Program-made: the position numbers and the translations under genes
In this document: one piece after another, positions 1 to 11,118 of the stretch
Numbering within the stretch: the first letter of the stretch is position 1
Layout of the letters: each line of letters starts with the position of its first letter
Notes under the pieces: model-generated
Database searches by the model: none
What the model was told of the DNA's origin: nothing
The model's input: the letters and a program-made list of their open reading frames with translations, nothing else
Source of the DNA: Ancylostoma caninum
Lineage: Eukaryota > Nematoda > Chromadorea > Rhabditida > Ancylostomatidae
Assembly: GCA_037903475.1 (NCBI GenBank)
Contig: JBAJFG010000099.1
Location: 434,001 to 498,000, forward strand
Reading direction: 5' to 3'
Length of the DNA stretch: 64,000 bases

Positions 1-130
1 GAATTTTGAAAGAATTCTGTGAAATATCGTATCACAATACACATCCCGCAACCACGCAAAAAAGGGGTGTATCGGGAGTCGAATCTGGCCAGCCAAAGGT
101 GATTGGCCTCTGCCATGCCCGAATCCGGGG
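1..130. repeat. Fragment of a dispersed inverted-repeat element
   Basis: This stretch matches, with many changes, the segment beginning near 36,483 and the arms of the foldback at 33,371-33,838. The shared feature is a TGTGA(A/G)ATA(T/C)CG motif, followed about 40 bases later by an A-rich run. No coding content is visible. It is probably the end of a short non-autonomous DNA element cut by the window edge. Confidence 0.4.
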
Positions 131-1093
131 TCAGGTCGTAGGCATACCTCACCCACTGTTGACATGTTTTTAGGTGCTAAATTTTATTTAATGGCGTTGA
201 ATTTGGCCTTGGCCCCATGAAATTTGTTGTCCTTTTGATCAAAGAGACTTTTGCCTTGGAAATTTGTGAGGTCGCAGTAAAATTCTTAAGCAAACCTTCA
301 GTGCACGTTTTCGGTGCTGCTGAATGTGTGGATTCAGCTCGCAACCTCTGAACAAACCAGTTGAAAAATCAGTTATTGACAAGAGTTCTGGGTTGGATGA
401 AGCAACATCTCATCTTGTTGACTACTGCATCTAGACGATCATACAAAATCCCTTCAAGATCAATATCTACAGAAGCAGAAAGCGAGGCTGCCCCAGAAGT
501 TTCATGGATGAAAAAAACCAAGTCCTACTTTTCAGGAGTCACAGTTGGTGGTTGTGTAGCATTTTCTAGTTTCCGAATCACTTCCACGACTGATTGTTAT
601 TCCGTTTTCTAGTGAAAAAATTTCTCAAAAGCAAACTTGGGTAAAATTGGCCTTCTCTGGGAGCATGGAATGGCCGCGGTCTTTCTCTCCCATATTATAA
701 TACTTATCATCAGTTCCCACGGGAAACCTCAAGCATCCCTGAAAAGAGCACCCCTTGTGCTTTACAAATTATCCGAACAGTAATGCACTTTGTGGAATCT
801 TCAGAAAAAATGTCATCACAGCGCGCAGTTTTCGAAAATGTGTTTCAAAGCCAACTTCTTCAAGGCGAAAGCCTACTGTGCAACTCTCTCTCAACCCTGA
901 AATACCACGAACCTTTCTCTATTCGGCAGAGAAAAGAGCAAGACAAAGCATGGGTTCCTGCAGGAGAGACAATTGGGCAAATGTTGTACAATAACATATG
1001 AGCCAGTCGCAGTGGTGGACGCAGGGAAGCGATGGAGGGGAGTGAGGGGGACGCATACCTTCTTTCCAGAAAAAGCCACCAAATTCACGAAAG
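131..1093. other. No gene recognised
   Basis: The open frames at 361-612 and 755-1,001 overlap one another, lack convincing splice borders and resemble no family I know. Near 1,006 there is a lone copy of a GTGG(T/C)GGACGCAG end motif that recurs at 15,806, 58,589 and 60,612, so part of this stretch is transposon debris. Confidence 0.5.
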
Positions 1094-1095
1094 TA

Positions 1096-1988
1096 TTAGG
1101 TCGTCAAGTATGAAATGTCCGATTTTGGATGAAAAGTTTTCGAGTTTTGTTTCTAAAGCAAGATGCAGTATATGATATCCGAATATGCTCCTATACTATC
1201 CCCAAAGCCTTGCCATCTTAACTGCAGCTTAATCGCGCCAACAGCTTGGAAACATGGAAAGCTAGTAGCAATCAAGTGGCGAACAGCGTTTCCAACATCA
1301 TGTTGAAAATTGAACATTTTCTCCAGCAAGAACTGAGCTAATCCGTGAAAGGAGTTGTGATGTGAGTGGCAGGTGGGTCCTCACCCCTGCTCCTCTGGCT
1401 TAAGCAGCGTGGATTTGTGAAAAATGGTCAGAAATTTGCACCCATTTTTAAGGGTCAGACTAGAGAAAATTCGTTTACCGAACCACTTTTAATGGTCATG
1501 TTGCCTTGAGGACCTAAGTATTAATGGATTATAGAGGTCAAACCTTGCTGCTTATGCTGACCTAGTTTGACTCCTATCCGCTTTGGCTCCGGCTTCCAGC
1601 TCATCGATATCCAGGTTCATCATAAGGCTCACTTTGGAGCTTCATGTCACCTCAGCAGAACTTCCCAAGCAAACGCTGTTCGGTGCATTTACTAGCCAAA
1701 TGTCCCTTAACACTACCCTGATGTTCCCAGCTTTCTCAGCTCTAGTGGCTGGAAAATGGAACCAATATTTCAAAGCGACACGATTTTTCGTCTTTGAATA
1801 GCTCGACAAAAAATGCTTTCAAACAAAAATTCAGGAACTGATCAAGAACCCAGGAGGTCATTTTAAGAAGGAGAGGATGTACCTTCATAATCAAAACAAC
1901 TATGGGGAAAGATCTGGTAAATCTTCGAAGACAGAGACTGTCAAACTGACCGCTCATAAAATCGGACATTTCATACTTGACGACCTAA
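1096..1988. mobile_element. Mariner-type non-autonomous element with perfect terminal inverted repeats
   Basis: The element begins TTAGGTCGTCAAG and ends with the exact reverse complement. The two 31-bp ends are identical and flanked by a TA duplication (1,094-1,095 and 1,989-1,990), the target used by the Tc1/mariner superfamily. At 893 bp it is shorter than a full mariner (about 1.3 kb), and I see no intact transposase frame inside. Perfect ends on a gutted body suggest fairly recent movement by a transposase supplied elsewhere. The superfamily rests on end sequence and target site; the subfamily is not determined. Confidence 0.8.
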
Positions 1989-2209
1989 TAGTTCATATAA
2001 CAGATATTACTTCCTAAATTTCATTAAATACTAGCTGCTATACCTGGCTTCGCTCGGTCGTTTTACCCTGGCTATCTCGCACTGCTGGGACCAACTGTCA
2101 TTGCCGATAAATTCATTAAAACACACGTAATTTTGGTGATCAGCATATGAGCAGAGCACAAGTGACCCTCTTCCACCGACCTGTAAGGAAAAGTCAGTAA
2201 AGTTATGTC

Positions 2210-2700
2210 GATGACATTAAATCGATGTATTCGCGCAAAATGATTGTGATCTTCATATTCAGCGTATTGAGGAACCCCAGTAGGCAAGTCTTCATCGCCG
2301 CATAGGATAGAATCGCGAAAAATCAATAAAATCGATAAATCGATATTTCGTGCAAGACGGTTATCACATTTGTGCTTAGCGTACAGGGAAACCGTCGTGG
2401 ACATGTCCTTGCCTGTCTCCGTGCGAAAATGGAAAAAGTCGATAAAATCAATGAATGGATATTTCGTGCGGAGCGGTTGCCATATTCGTTTCAGCATATT
2501 CAGGAACCCCATGTCAGGCATGTCTTTAACGCTTCATCGGCAGGAAAAGCGAAAAATCAATAAAATCAATAAACCAGTATTTCGTGCAAAACGGTCATCA
2601 TAATTGTGTTCAGCGTGCTGAGGAACCCCAGTCCACTCCGATCCCTGCGCGAAAGTAGCGAAAAATCAATAAAATCGATATAACCAATGAATAAGTCGAT
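2210..2700. repeat. Degenerate tandem repeat, period about 110-118 bp
   Basis: A GAAAAATCAATAAAATCGAT-like block recurs at about 2,314, 2,431, 2,549 and 2,658, each time followed by a TATTTCGTGC-type block and a CAG(C/T)GT..GAGGAACCCC-type block. Spacing is 117, 118 and 109 bp. The 149-residue minus-strand open frame across it is a by-product of the repeat. Confidence 0.7.
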
Positions 2701-3154
2701 AGTTTCTTGCAAAAAGTAGCCTATAACCTCTTTGTGATGTAATATGTTAGGCAGCTAGTCTTTTTATTTAAGAAGATTCAAAATACATAGCAATACGTCA
2801 GTAAAGAGCATGTGAAGATTTCTCTGTTGTCATCATCATAACTCTTGTCCAGGCTTGCTCCTTCCTTCGCTTGCTGTACGCCTTCTGAGATTTGCCAGTG
2901 GCGGCAAACGAGTAGGACGCCCATGAGGCCACGGAGAGCGGAACACTGCAACTGTTTTTAATCTGCCACGAAAATGCGCGGTATAAGATGAATAATCCAG
3001 TGTTATGCACGCTATCGCATGACATTGCTTTTGATTTTGAATGATATGCTCATGAATGATATGTTTTGCGCTACTCATAGGTAGTTCTGGAATATTTGAA
3101 TTTGAGGGTCGCAATTAGAACACTTGTACAGACGGTGGTCAAAAATTAGTGTTA

Positions 3155-3945
3155 CTTTAAAGGCACCACCCACGATAATCTTCGTGTCCAAGATTTCAAG
3201 TGCTATCGAACCCGAGGCATAAACCCAACAATTCTGCGACGGTAGTGCTGTTGGAGACCCTGCATTCCCCGAGATATCACAGGTACAACTTTATTCCAAC
3301 ATTTCAATTCAGCCCTCCCTGGTACGAGTTGTCGCTCATCAGCCAGAGCTGGAATTCCTTTTTGGAAAGCGAACAGTGGCGGATATCAGCTGTTTCACAA
3401 ATCATTTGTTTGTCCCCTAATTTCTCGTAGCGAATAAAACATTCTTTTCCCCTCTTTTTTTGCTTTAAGTTTGCTAAATTTATTTTCTTCCTCCCATTTC
3501 TACATCTTCTTGCAAAAAACACCGTTTATTTGTTCGTTGGGTGATTTCTTTCGCGAAATTCGAACTTGACTTAATTTCGTATTTTTGGGATATTTTGAGA
3601 CTTCTCCCTTTCTCAGTAGCTTGTCGGTTTGCTGTTGCACTTCTTTCAAAAATTACTTCTTTTGGTCCCTACCGAAAAAGACACAAAGCAATTTAAATAT
3701 GTGATTGCGCGAAAAAGAAGTGACGAAAAAAAACGGCGTCATCGTTTTTTTACCGATCGGTCAACACCCAGGGCTCGCACAAATCAAACCAAGCTTTGTC
3801 AAGGCATTGAATAGAAGGCCTGTAAAAACAATGTTTTCACAGTTTTGGCATGTTTCAGAAATTCGACGGTGTTCAGCACACTAAAACACCTCAGATTACG
3901 TCGGAATCTCCAGCACGAAATCTTCCGTGGGTGCTGCCTTTAAAG
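3155..3945. mobile_element. Short DNA element with CTTTAAAGGCA-type inverted ends
   Basis: The left end CTTTAAAGGCACCACCCACG is mirrored at the right end with one mismatch. Related ends occur at about 29,110 and 32,125. No target duplication or transposase is evident. I recall this end sequence as a very common hookworm repeat, but that is memory and not a search. It is probably non-autonomous and the interior is unremarkable. Confidence 0.55.
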
Positions 3946-4486
3946 CTGGAACTCTGCAAAGAGTTAGTACGCTAAGCATTTCAATGGCTTGTTAACGTTT
4001 CAGGGATGGTGTTCATGAAACCAAATCAAAGAAAACAACGATGGCTAGCTTGATTGGCCACCGTATACTCAGAGACTCCGGGACGGCGAACACAGACCGA
4101 ACACGTTTCAACAGTAGTTATACCGCGAGGTGAAAGCTCATTTTGTCGCCCACTAGCTGCGTTCGCTCCGGGTAGGCTGCGTTTCAGGGACGATGAACTG
4201 GTTTGCACGTCTCAAACCTAGGATCGCAGCTCAATCGGGCGCAGGGATGTGTTCGTACTGTAGAATTGGGTAAGTGGATGCTCATCCAAGCTCATCTAAA
4301 AATGATCCCGAACGCGTACATGCTTTCCGTGGCAGCGCTTGGGAGTCGCTGCGGTCCCGCGGCGGACTTCCAGATCCACACCGCATTCGCACGCTTTCGC
4401 ACCGCACGAATCTCGTCTGACCGATTATTGCACTGGGCCACGGTTTCCGCCTCAGCCGGCCTGATAAGTCACGCTAAGCTCACCTT

Positions 4487-4545
4487 GTCTCCGCCGAAGC
4501 GGAGACATGACTAAACTATGATGCTCAGCAAGCGCCTTATATACA
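4487..4545 (-). promoter_or_regulatory. Minus-strand TATA promoter with a UUCG hairpin downstream
   Basis: Read on the minus strand, TATATAAGG lies at 4,543-4,535. About 38 bases downstream comes an ATG (4,509-4,507), followed at once by GTCTCCGC, TTCG, GCGGAGAC, an 8-bp perfect stem closed by the very stable UUCG loop, and then CAAG/GTGAGC, a good splice donor. The layout resembles the promoter at 6,874 on the other strand. The product is unknown: only eight codons precede the donor and I could not place a second exon. Confidence 0.45.
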
Positions 4546-4559
4546 CCTCCCAGAGGGGG

Positions 4560-6740
4560 GGGGGTGTCGTGTCGCGGCGTGGCAAGGAGCAGGCAGTACG
4601 CAAGTTGTATGGTTCACCACAGTTCATCGGGCAAAAAACGCAGCCGAAACACGGGGATTGCTGCTCTTAGCAGTCGGAATGCAGCAGTCCTTGCTCTTGC
4701 AGCAATGTCTGCCTTCCATTTCTTGTGGGTGTGGCTTGGCAGGTTGTGCTGCGTTTGCCTCATCCAGTTATCTGAGTGTAGACTATACGTAGGCTAAGTG
4801 ATACTAGGATACGCAGAATGTGAAAGTTGATTTGCTAGCCTAGTTTCGCTCAATTATGTGTTCATGAGTCCTAGCCAGGAAGCAACTCGATGATCCAAAC
4901 AAAAAAAAGTGGCTTAATGCAAGCAGTAGTGGTTTGTACTAGAGTTCCAATATGGAAGCGAACCAAACAAGCCTTGCTCTCCAACTACAACCAAACTAAC
5001 AGGTTCAATGTAATGCGATCAATGCGGTCCAGACTAGGGCATTTCTCAGTGCTAAAGGGTGATGCTAGCAGAGATGGTTTTTTTTTCAGAACGCAGCGAC
5101 TATATTGCCCCTATTGGAGCTATCCAGGACCTGAGGCATGTCCCTCCTTCTTATATGCAATTTTGTAACTTTTGAAGTAGTTGCACGTATAATTTCAAAC
5201 CACCCTATACAAGAAATGGGGGAGTGGCTGTCAGAGTGCCGAAAGTTGTTCAATGCAAGCTTCGACCGCCGGGTGTCCGACCTGGCCGCTAACAAGGCAA
5301 GTGCCAGGTCACTCCAAATAGAATCTTTTCACGTGAGTTGTTCATTACATATGAAAAACGTATGAGGTACTGCATCGGGAAGCGCTTTGCTCATTTGTTT
5401 ACAATTTATTTCGTTCACCTTCTTCCACAGAGATCTTCTTTTCATTTGCGTTTGTCGAAGTCACGTTGTCTTCTTGCAAGCGGTTTTCCTTTAAAAAATA
5501 TAATTTACATAGTAGATGGGTCACATCACCCCTATTATATGGTACTGTTCTGATAGCACAGTAGTAAATATGATTGCATATAAGGTAAGCAACTAGTTGC
5601 GATGCAACTGCAAGGCTCTGGGAATCCCCGCATCTGCTCTATCACTACTGCCATAATTTGATTCGGGTTCCGCAAAACCGCGTAGAGATGGAGGGCGAAA
5701 AACTTCTCCAATTGATAGTGCTGGCATAATCATCGCTCACAACAAAAATTTGGGCTTCACTTTTTGCAAATGACCTTTTTTCCACTTATGCGGAAGAAGG
5801 CATTGACGGAAGTTCCAAAAAGTACATCATCTTTTATAGAGATATCAAAGAGGAGGAAAAATGTCATGGAATGGTACAAACGTTTCCCTGGAGAGTAAGA
5901 TCCGTTTCTTAAAGCACATTTCACAATTTATGATTGCGTTTGGTCATAGGCATTTCCAACAACAAAATAGATACGTATGGAACTTCTGCAGTTCCAACTG
6001 TGTGCACCCATGCTTTATCTTAAACGGGGATAACCTACGTTTCGAACATGATATGCAGAGGTGGAAACAATCTGAGCGTCAATTGGCGTTGGAATGCATA
6101 CCTGATCGCTCTTCTTATATTCCTGCGGACGGCGTATGGGTGTGGGATCAGATTCTGCGTGCTGAATTACCTCTTTGATTTCTTGTTGGAATGCTCCAGT
6201 GCAGAAAGAATATCATAACCCAAAGAAAGTGATTCTCTTGAAACTTCTGATCATTTACCTTCCTGTTGGAAAATATCGATCTCAGCCTGTCACTGACAGA
6301 AATGGTTTTGGTGGTTTCCGCGTGAGCAGTGTTGGTGTGGGAAGGAGACGGCAACTGCGAGAGCGAGTCTCCAGAGAGAGTGCGCTGCACAATCCTGTTC
6401 TGCGGTGGCCTGACAACTTATAAGGTATATGTTTCGACAGTAACCACATTTGGTAATAGGATATTTGGAGGATTAACCAGACACAAATCACTCTCCATCT
6501 TCTGCCTCTAGGACACCATCAATAACTCGTAAGAAATGGATGATCACAAATTGTCATCACTCATGAAGAACAATCATTCCACTAACCTTTCGTTCCTAAC
6601 AAACTCATCAGCAAATGTTCGCATCTAATGAAAATTAACGTTTCAAAATTTCCCCGGTTATATTTCCCACAAAGTGAGGATGTAGATGTATGATGTAGGC
6701 ACTATGTATGTAGATATCGTACTCACCCGTGATTTATGTA
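4560..6740. other. Gene-poor stretch
   Basis: It starts with a run of ten G. It carries scattered open frames of 60-105 codons with no recognised family and no consistent splice chain. The longest, at 5,861-6,178, is listed separately. Confidence 0.4.
5861..6178 (+). CDS. Unrecognised 105-residue open frame
   Basis: The frame starts MSWNGTNVSL and runs 105 codons to TGA. It is rich in His, Trp and Phe, has no signal peptide or membrane segment, and I recognise no domain. No clear polypyrimidine-AG acceptor lies just upstream. In this AT-rich setting an open frame of this length can occur by chance, so it may not be a gene. Confidence 0.15.
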   Translation: MSWNGTNVSLESKIRFLKHISQFMIAFGHRHFQQQNRYVWNFCSSNCVHPCFILNGDNLRFEHDMQRWKQSERQLALECIPDRSSYIPADGVWVWDQILRAELPL

Positions 6741-6858
6741 GTGCATTAACCTCACGTGTCTGGCGTGCCATTTTTTCTTACTTATGAAGTGACTCCGTGG
6801 AGGGACCTCAGGGGGCGCAGGCTGGGGACCCGAGGGCCGCCGCAGCCACGTCACAGTG

Positions 6859-6912
6859 GGCGTGGCCGGGCACTATATAAGCGCCGCGCACGCTGCAAGC
6901 AGGCTCAGTCGT
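6859..6912 (+). promoter_or_regulatory. Strong TATA plus initiator core promoter
   Basis: A GGGCGTGGCC GC box is followed by TATATAAG (6,874-6,881) and, 31 bases after the start of the TATA box, by TCAGTC (6,905-6,910), which fits an initiator. The segment is much more GC-rich than its surroundings. A splice donor (GC/GTAAGT) follows at 7,101, giving a possible first exon of about 194 bases. It could drive the small frame at 10,663, the gene at 7,881-9,728, or both by alternative splicing. The spacing fits RNA polymerase II promoters; usage is inferred. Confidence 0.6.
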
Positions 6913-7173
6913 CTCGTGCGTTGGCGGAGGGAACCGAGTGAAGGACTGTTATAGCCGCCACTTACGTAGTGCGCGGGCGATCGATCGAGCTGTAGCTGTA
7001 GCTTTCGATCAACTTGAGCATCCAACACCGCTGTTTCGCAATCCAACAAGGAGCTAGTAGGGCGGACTTGCGAGTAGGTTGAGAGGGAGCTGTCCCGAGC
7101 GTAAGTCATCTGACCCTACTTTGCGTGCGCCCCGGGTTTTAGCGACCGCCCTCTGACCCCCAGCCAGACCCTA

Positions 7174-7430
7174 CTCTGAACTTTTTGCCCGCGGTGGACC
7201 CGCGGTACGAGGTCGATCCGCGGTGGATCCGCGGTTCCCCGCGATAAATCCGCACATGCCCGCGGTGGACAACCGGGAGTGACATCACTCCCGCGCTGTG
7301 CCCGCACGTGCCCGCGGTGGATCCGCACATGCCCTCGGTGGAGCCGCAGTAACATTGCTATCCGCGGTGGACCCGCACATGCCGCACGGTGGACCCACAC
7401 ATGCCCGCGGTGGATCCGCGGATGACTTTG
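7174..7430. repeat. Left sub-terminal array of CCGCGGTGGA-type units
   Basis: Irregular copies of CCGCACATGCCCGCGGTGGA, many broken, are interspersed with CCGCGGTGGATCCGCGG and similar partly palindromic blocks. They are the same units, in the same orientation, as the cleaner right array at 9,955-10,190. Open frames through the array are artefacts. Confidence 0.85.
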
Positions 7431-7880
7431 CGGACGATTCCTCTGCTAAAGGAATGCTGAATCTTTCTTGATTATTTCATTACTGCCCGTGCTTCTCATT
7501 TGTCTCCCTACCTACGTGTTGTGCTACCTTTTTGTATGGTCAGATCCTGAACATTTTATCGCTATAAATGTTCATGACTTTGTTGATATGGTGTTGTTTG
7601 GTTCATGCCTAAACGTTCGTTGTGAATATGTTATCAGAGAATTTATAAATTAGGAACAAAGAGTTTGTATTTAGCAGATTCTGCATTTACACGCTGTGTT
7701 TATGATTTTCTACATTGTTTACTCCAAAAATCAAATAGTAAGCAAGAAGTCCTATGAATTAGAGGTCTTACCAAATGCGTCTTCTAGATAAATATAGACT
7801 GATCTTAGCCATCGCAACCTTCGGTAATGGTATCGGTTGTCTTCGAACTGTTTTCTTTCTGTTTGAAGTCTTACTCTTCA

Positions 7881-9728
7881 GCCTTCATCCTTCCGCGATC
7901 CAACCTCTGATCAGCTGCGACCCACGCCGCGACATCTACCGCTTCCTACCCCTTCGCAGTCATCGAAACCGAAATTGCTGAGGACTGCAGTTAGCAATAT
8001 AACCCATTTTGAGGATCGGGGAAGAACTGATGGTGCTGCATTGTTTGTGGTTTTCGAAAGTGCCTTTTTCAGCATGTATAGTTTGTTTTTAGAAGAGGTA
8101 TTGGTTTCACCTCTGGATGAAAAGAACCTTCGCAAAGTCATCAGTCGTTTCGGAACGTCGTCAAAAATGGGTCGAATAGATGCTTACCTGGAATCAATGA
8201 AAAGAAATCAACCAGGTGATCCAAAATTTCCGAGGAAATGCATGAAATAATTTGTGCTTCTCATTATATTTTTTCGATTTCAAAAAAAAATGTGAAAATG
8301 TCAATGGAAAGCCATAAGTTCAATAGACGTTGAAATTCAGCTTCTAGGAAATGTTTTTCGTTTCATTTCTGATTACATGTCCTATTTCAGTTATCTCTGA
8401 TGCCGGAGATGCCGAATGTTCTGGAATGAGCCACGCTCTTTCTGATGACTCCCTGGATGGACTTGCAATTCCTGACTCTTTGGAAGGGAAAAGCCAGGTA
8501 GACGATAACTCACGCATTCCTACGGATCACCATGTACTCATCGACATTTACAGGTGTTAGTGCAGCTGAAGTCTCGGCTCAAGAAGACCTCCTCGGAGTC
8601 ACCGGTGTCTCCAGAATCAGCACACACGAGTAATCGTCCTGAGCCATCTATACCTCGCACGGACAGGAAATTGGTTGCATCACGTCCACACCGGATCCTC
8701 CTACCCAATGCAGTGTTGGTCTTGGCCTCTAAAGTCTGTCCCAGGAACTCCTTTCGCCAGACCGCACAAGATTAGGGCATGCGGATATGAGTGAGCTGAA
8801 GTCCCTCCACGAAAACGCCACAACTGCTGATCAGAGGGCTGTGCTAGAGGCATTAACTGGAGCCGAGCTGCTGGTTAGGGTTTACATAAGCACCCTTGTT
8901 CATCGTACTTCATGATTTTACGGGACCGTTCCAGAATCAGCATAGAGATCAAGTGATCCATGCGCTAGAATCGTCCCTCTCCAACCTTCACGGCTTGCTC
9001 AGAGCAAGACCGATTGCACACTCACCTTTTGGTGTTGCCGACCCTACCGCTGAATTCCGATACGAAGGCATGGGACGTTTCAGTGAGTTATCACTTTTAG
9101 TGGTAGCGTAACGCCGCATATATTTCGGATTCTAATCTTTACGTTTCACAGACTCGACTGACTTCAACTACGAATACCAAGAATTCCGAGGCACGATCGA
9201 TGTTGCAGACAGCGATGACATGAAGGTTAGAACCTTCATAAGATGGGTCCTCGATAAGGTGGGCGATCTTTCATCTGAGTTGTACTCATAGCACAGTGTT
9301 TCCTCTTTAGCTAGTCGTTGACAAGAACGACCTCAGGAAACTCACTGCGCGGCAACGAGACATCACTACCGATGGCCTTATAAAGATTCCCACGGCATTT
9401 CGTTCTGCATTTAAAAGTAAGTGGGATGTTATACGAGAACAGTTTGGAAGTACGCCAAGCGAACCCTTTTTTTAGACTTCGTCCTTCACATTGCTGGGCA
9501 TCAACAAGGATCGGAGTACTCTGTGAAGATAGACGCCATACTCAGTTCCGTGGTGTAAGTTTCCCCTTTCATTGGCGATTGTGAGTCTTACACCATTATA
9601 CCCTTTTCAGAAAAGAATCCAGAAGAAACTACCCTGGACGGCGCACACTTTCGCAAACAGAGCAGCAAACAATGCCGGACGATGCGCAATTTATGATGGA
9701 TGAGCCACTTGCAATTACGGATCTCTGA
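7881..9728 (+). CDS. Spliced gene of unknown function inside the 3.06-kb element
   Basis: Exons I can join: 8,093-8,215, 8,391-8,497, 8,554 to about 8,673, 8,745-8,873, 8,935-9,082, 9,152-9,258, 9,311-9,416, 9,476-9,554 and 9,611-9,728 (stop TGA). A likely earlier exon begins at 7,881. The introns from 8,874 onward are short (52-69 bp) with clean acceptors, and the last six exons join in phase through 0, 1, 0, 1 and 2 junctions, which is very unlikely by chance. The middle is Ser/Pro-rich and probably disordered. The C-terminal part (from FIRWVLDK through LRKLTARQRD to VLHIAGHQQG) looks helical and folded. I recognise no transposase; a remote BEN-like DNA-binding fold is a guess. The start codon is not resolved. 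Confidence 0.65.
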
Positions 9729-9954
9729 AAAATCAGGTGTCGCCTCATGTCTGCCATACATTATGTTTGTTTGCTTCTCTTTTATCATATTTCATGCATG
9801 AAATGCTCTTCAACTTCTGAAGGTGAAGAATTCAGTGTTGTATGTTTCGCATCTGGTATTTTGTTGGTTGTCTACACTCCCCCATACTCGCCATTTTATG
9901 CATTTTTTTTCGATAAGCTGGGAAAGGCATGAATTTCATTTGCACGCTGTCCGC

Positions 9955-10190
9955 GGTACATCCGCACATGCCCGCGGTGGATCCGCACATGCCCACGGTG
10001 GATCCGCACATGCCCGCGGTGGATCCGCACATGCCCGCGGTGGATCCGCACATGCCCGCGGTGGATCCGCACATGCCCGCGGTGGATCCGCACATGCCCG
10101 CGGTGGATCCGCACATGCCCGCGGTGGCGCCGCAGTACATCCGCGGTGGACCCGCACATGCCCGCGGTGGCGAACCGACGCTCCACCTCG
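9955..10190. repeat. Right sub-terminal 21-bp minisatellite
   Basis: Eight near-identical 21-bp units (CCGCACATGCCCGCGGTGGAT) run from 9,961 to about 10,128, followed by degenerate units. Because 21 is a multiple of three, all six frames can stay open, which explains the cluster of overlapping 96-154 codon frames here. Confidence 0.95.
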
Positions 10191-10662
10191 GGCGTACCGC
10201 GGATCCACCGCGGGCAGAAAGTTCAGAGTAGGATTCCCCTCTGCCATTGTTCTAGCAGTAGAAATTTTTGGCCTTGCTTTCGTTTAGTAGGAGTAGCACT
10301 TTGTACATAGTTTTCTCTTGCATTTACCTCATTAACCTATCTCATTTTAGACCGGTATGTCTTCACTTATTAACCTCACTACTCTCCTGCCGTTGAAGAA
10401 GCTTTAATTTGAATTTAGGTAATAAACTTTGGTAGTGTAGCCGTTGTTTCTTGAAGCTCTAACGGTTGAGGCCGTGAATATCTAGTGATCCCTCTTCCAT
10501 TTGCATTTCTTTAACTCGTCGTATTTCTCGCGCAGGTTCTTTTTTGAAACTCGGGGCTTTAGCAATCGAACTACGCGAACCACAAGTCGGCCGTACATCA
10601 CTCATCCTCAAGGCTAGGTGAGTTTTTGCGAACTTCTACTGTTATAGAAATGCCGCTAGGCC

Positions 10663-10833
10663 ATGCAGCAAGGGAAGATGAAGTTCCCGATCACGGGACC
10701 ACAGAAGGCCGCTCTCGGCCAGGCGAAGGGGCTCATCCCCCCGCCGGCGTGGATCGACAAGGGTAAGGCGCTGAACATCTTCAGGGGGATATCCCCATTG
10801 GGCAGGATCGTGCCCTACCCTTGCCGCTGCTAG
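10663..10833 (+). CDS. 56-residue GC-rich open frame at the end of a possible spliced transcript
   Basis: An exon-like block at 10,563-10,617 (acceptor CTTTAG, donor GTGAGT) is followed by an acceptor at 10,645-10,647 and then this frame, starting MQQGKMKFPITGPQKAAL and including GLIPPPAWIDKGKAL. Codon third positions are strongly G/C, unlike the AT-rich surroundings, which suggests real or recently real coding. A GCCCGCTAGCGGGC palindrome follows the stop. The promoter at 6,874 could feed it with the 3-kb element lying in the intron. I do not recognise the protein. Confidence 0.4.
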   Translation: MQQGKMKFPITGPQKAALGQAKGLIPPPAWIDKGKALNIFRGISPLGRIVPYPCRC

Positions 10834-11118
10834 CCCTAAGCTCGCTGTCCGCGCCCGCTAGCGGGCAAAACCCCTCCGACAGAACATCAACAAGGGTACC
10901 AGATGTTCATGGCATCTCAAAATGGGATGAGCTCCAACCTATTCTACATTTCTACTGAAGACCCCTGCGAAAATGTTATATTTGCTCCTGCAATGTATAA
11001 GTACAGTTTCAACACCCATCTGTCGTAGTCATGCAGAAATGGCATTGTCGTACTTTTTCTTTTCTGCATACGGAAGTATTTAGGGTGCCTATTCACGTAT
11101 TCTACGTTGTATGCTCAT

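Larger units (their letters stand above)
7174..10228 (+). mobile_element. 3.06-kb terminal-inverted-repeat element carrying a spliced gene
   Basis: The left end CTCTGAACTTTTTGCCCGCG and the right end, read inward, match over about 37 bp with two mismatches. A TA lies outside each end (7,172-7,173 and 10,229-10,230). Arrays of a 21-bp GC-rich unit sit inside both ends, and a multi-exon gene fills the centre. The TA target suggests Tc1/mariner relatives, but no DDE transposase is recognisable. The same CTCTGAACTTT end occurs on a 221-bp element at 32,161-32,381, so the ends define a mobile family. The carried gene is either the element's own or a captured host gene. Confidence 0.7.

Noticed and set aside
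2072..2521. 149-codon minus-strand frame
   Set aside because: It coincides with the degenerate roughly 115-bp tandem repeat and shows the same words at repeat spacing.
9823..10287. Five overlapping open frames on both strands
   Set aside because: They are translations of the 21-bp array, whose period is a multiple of three.
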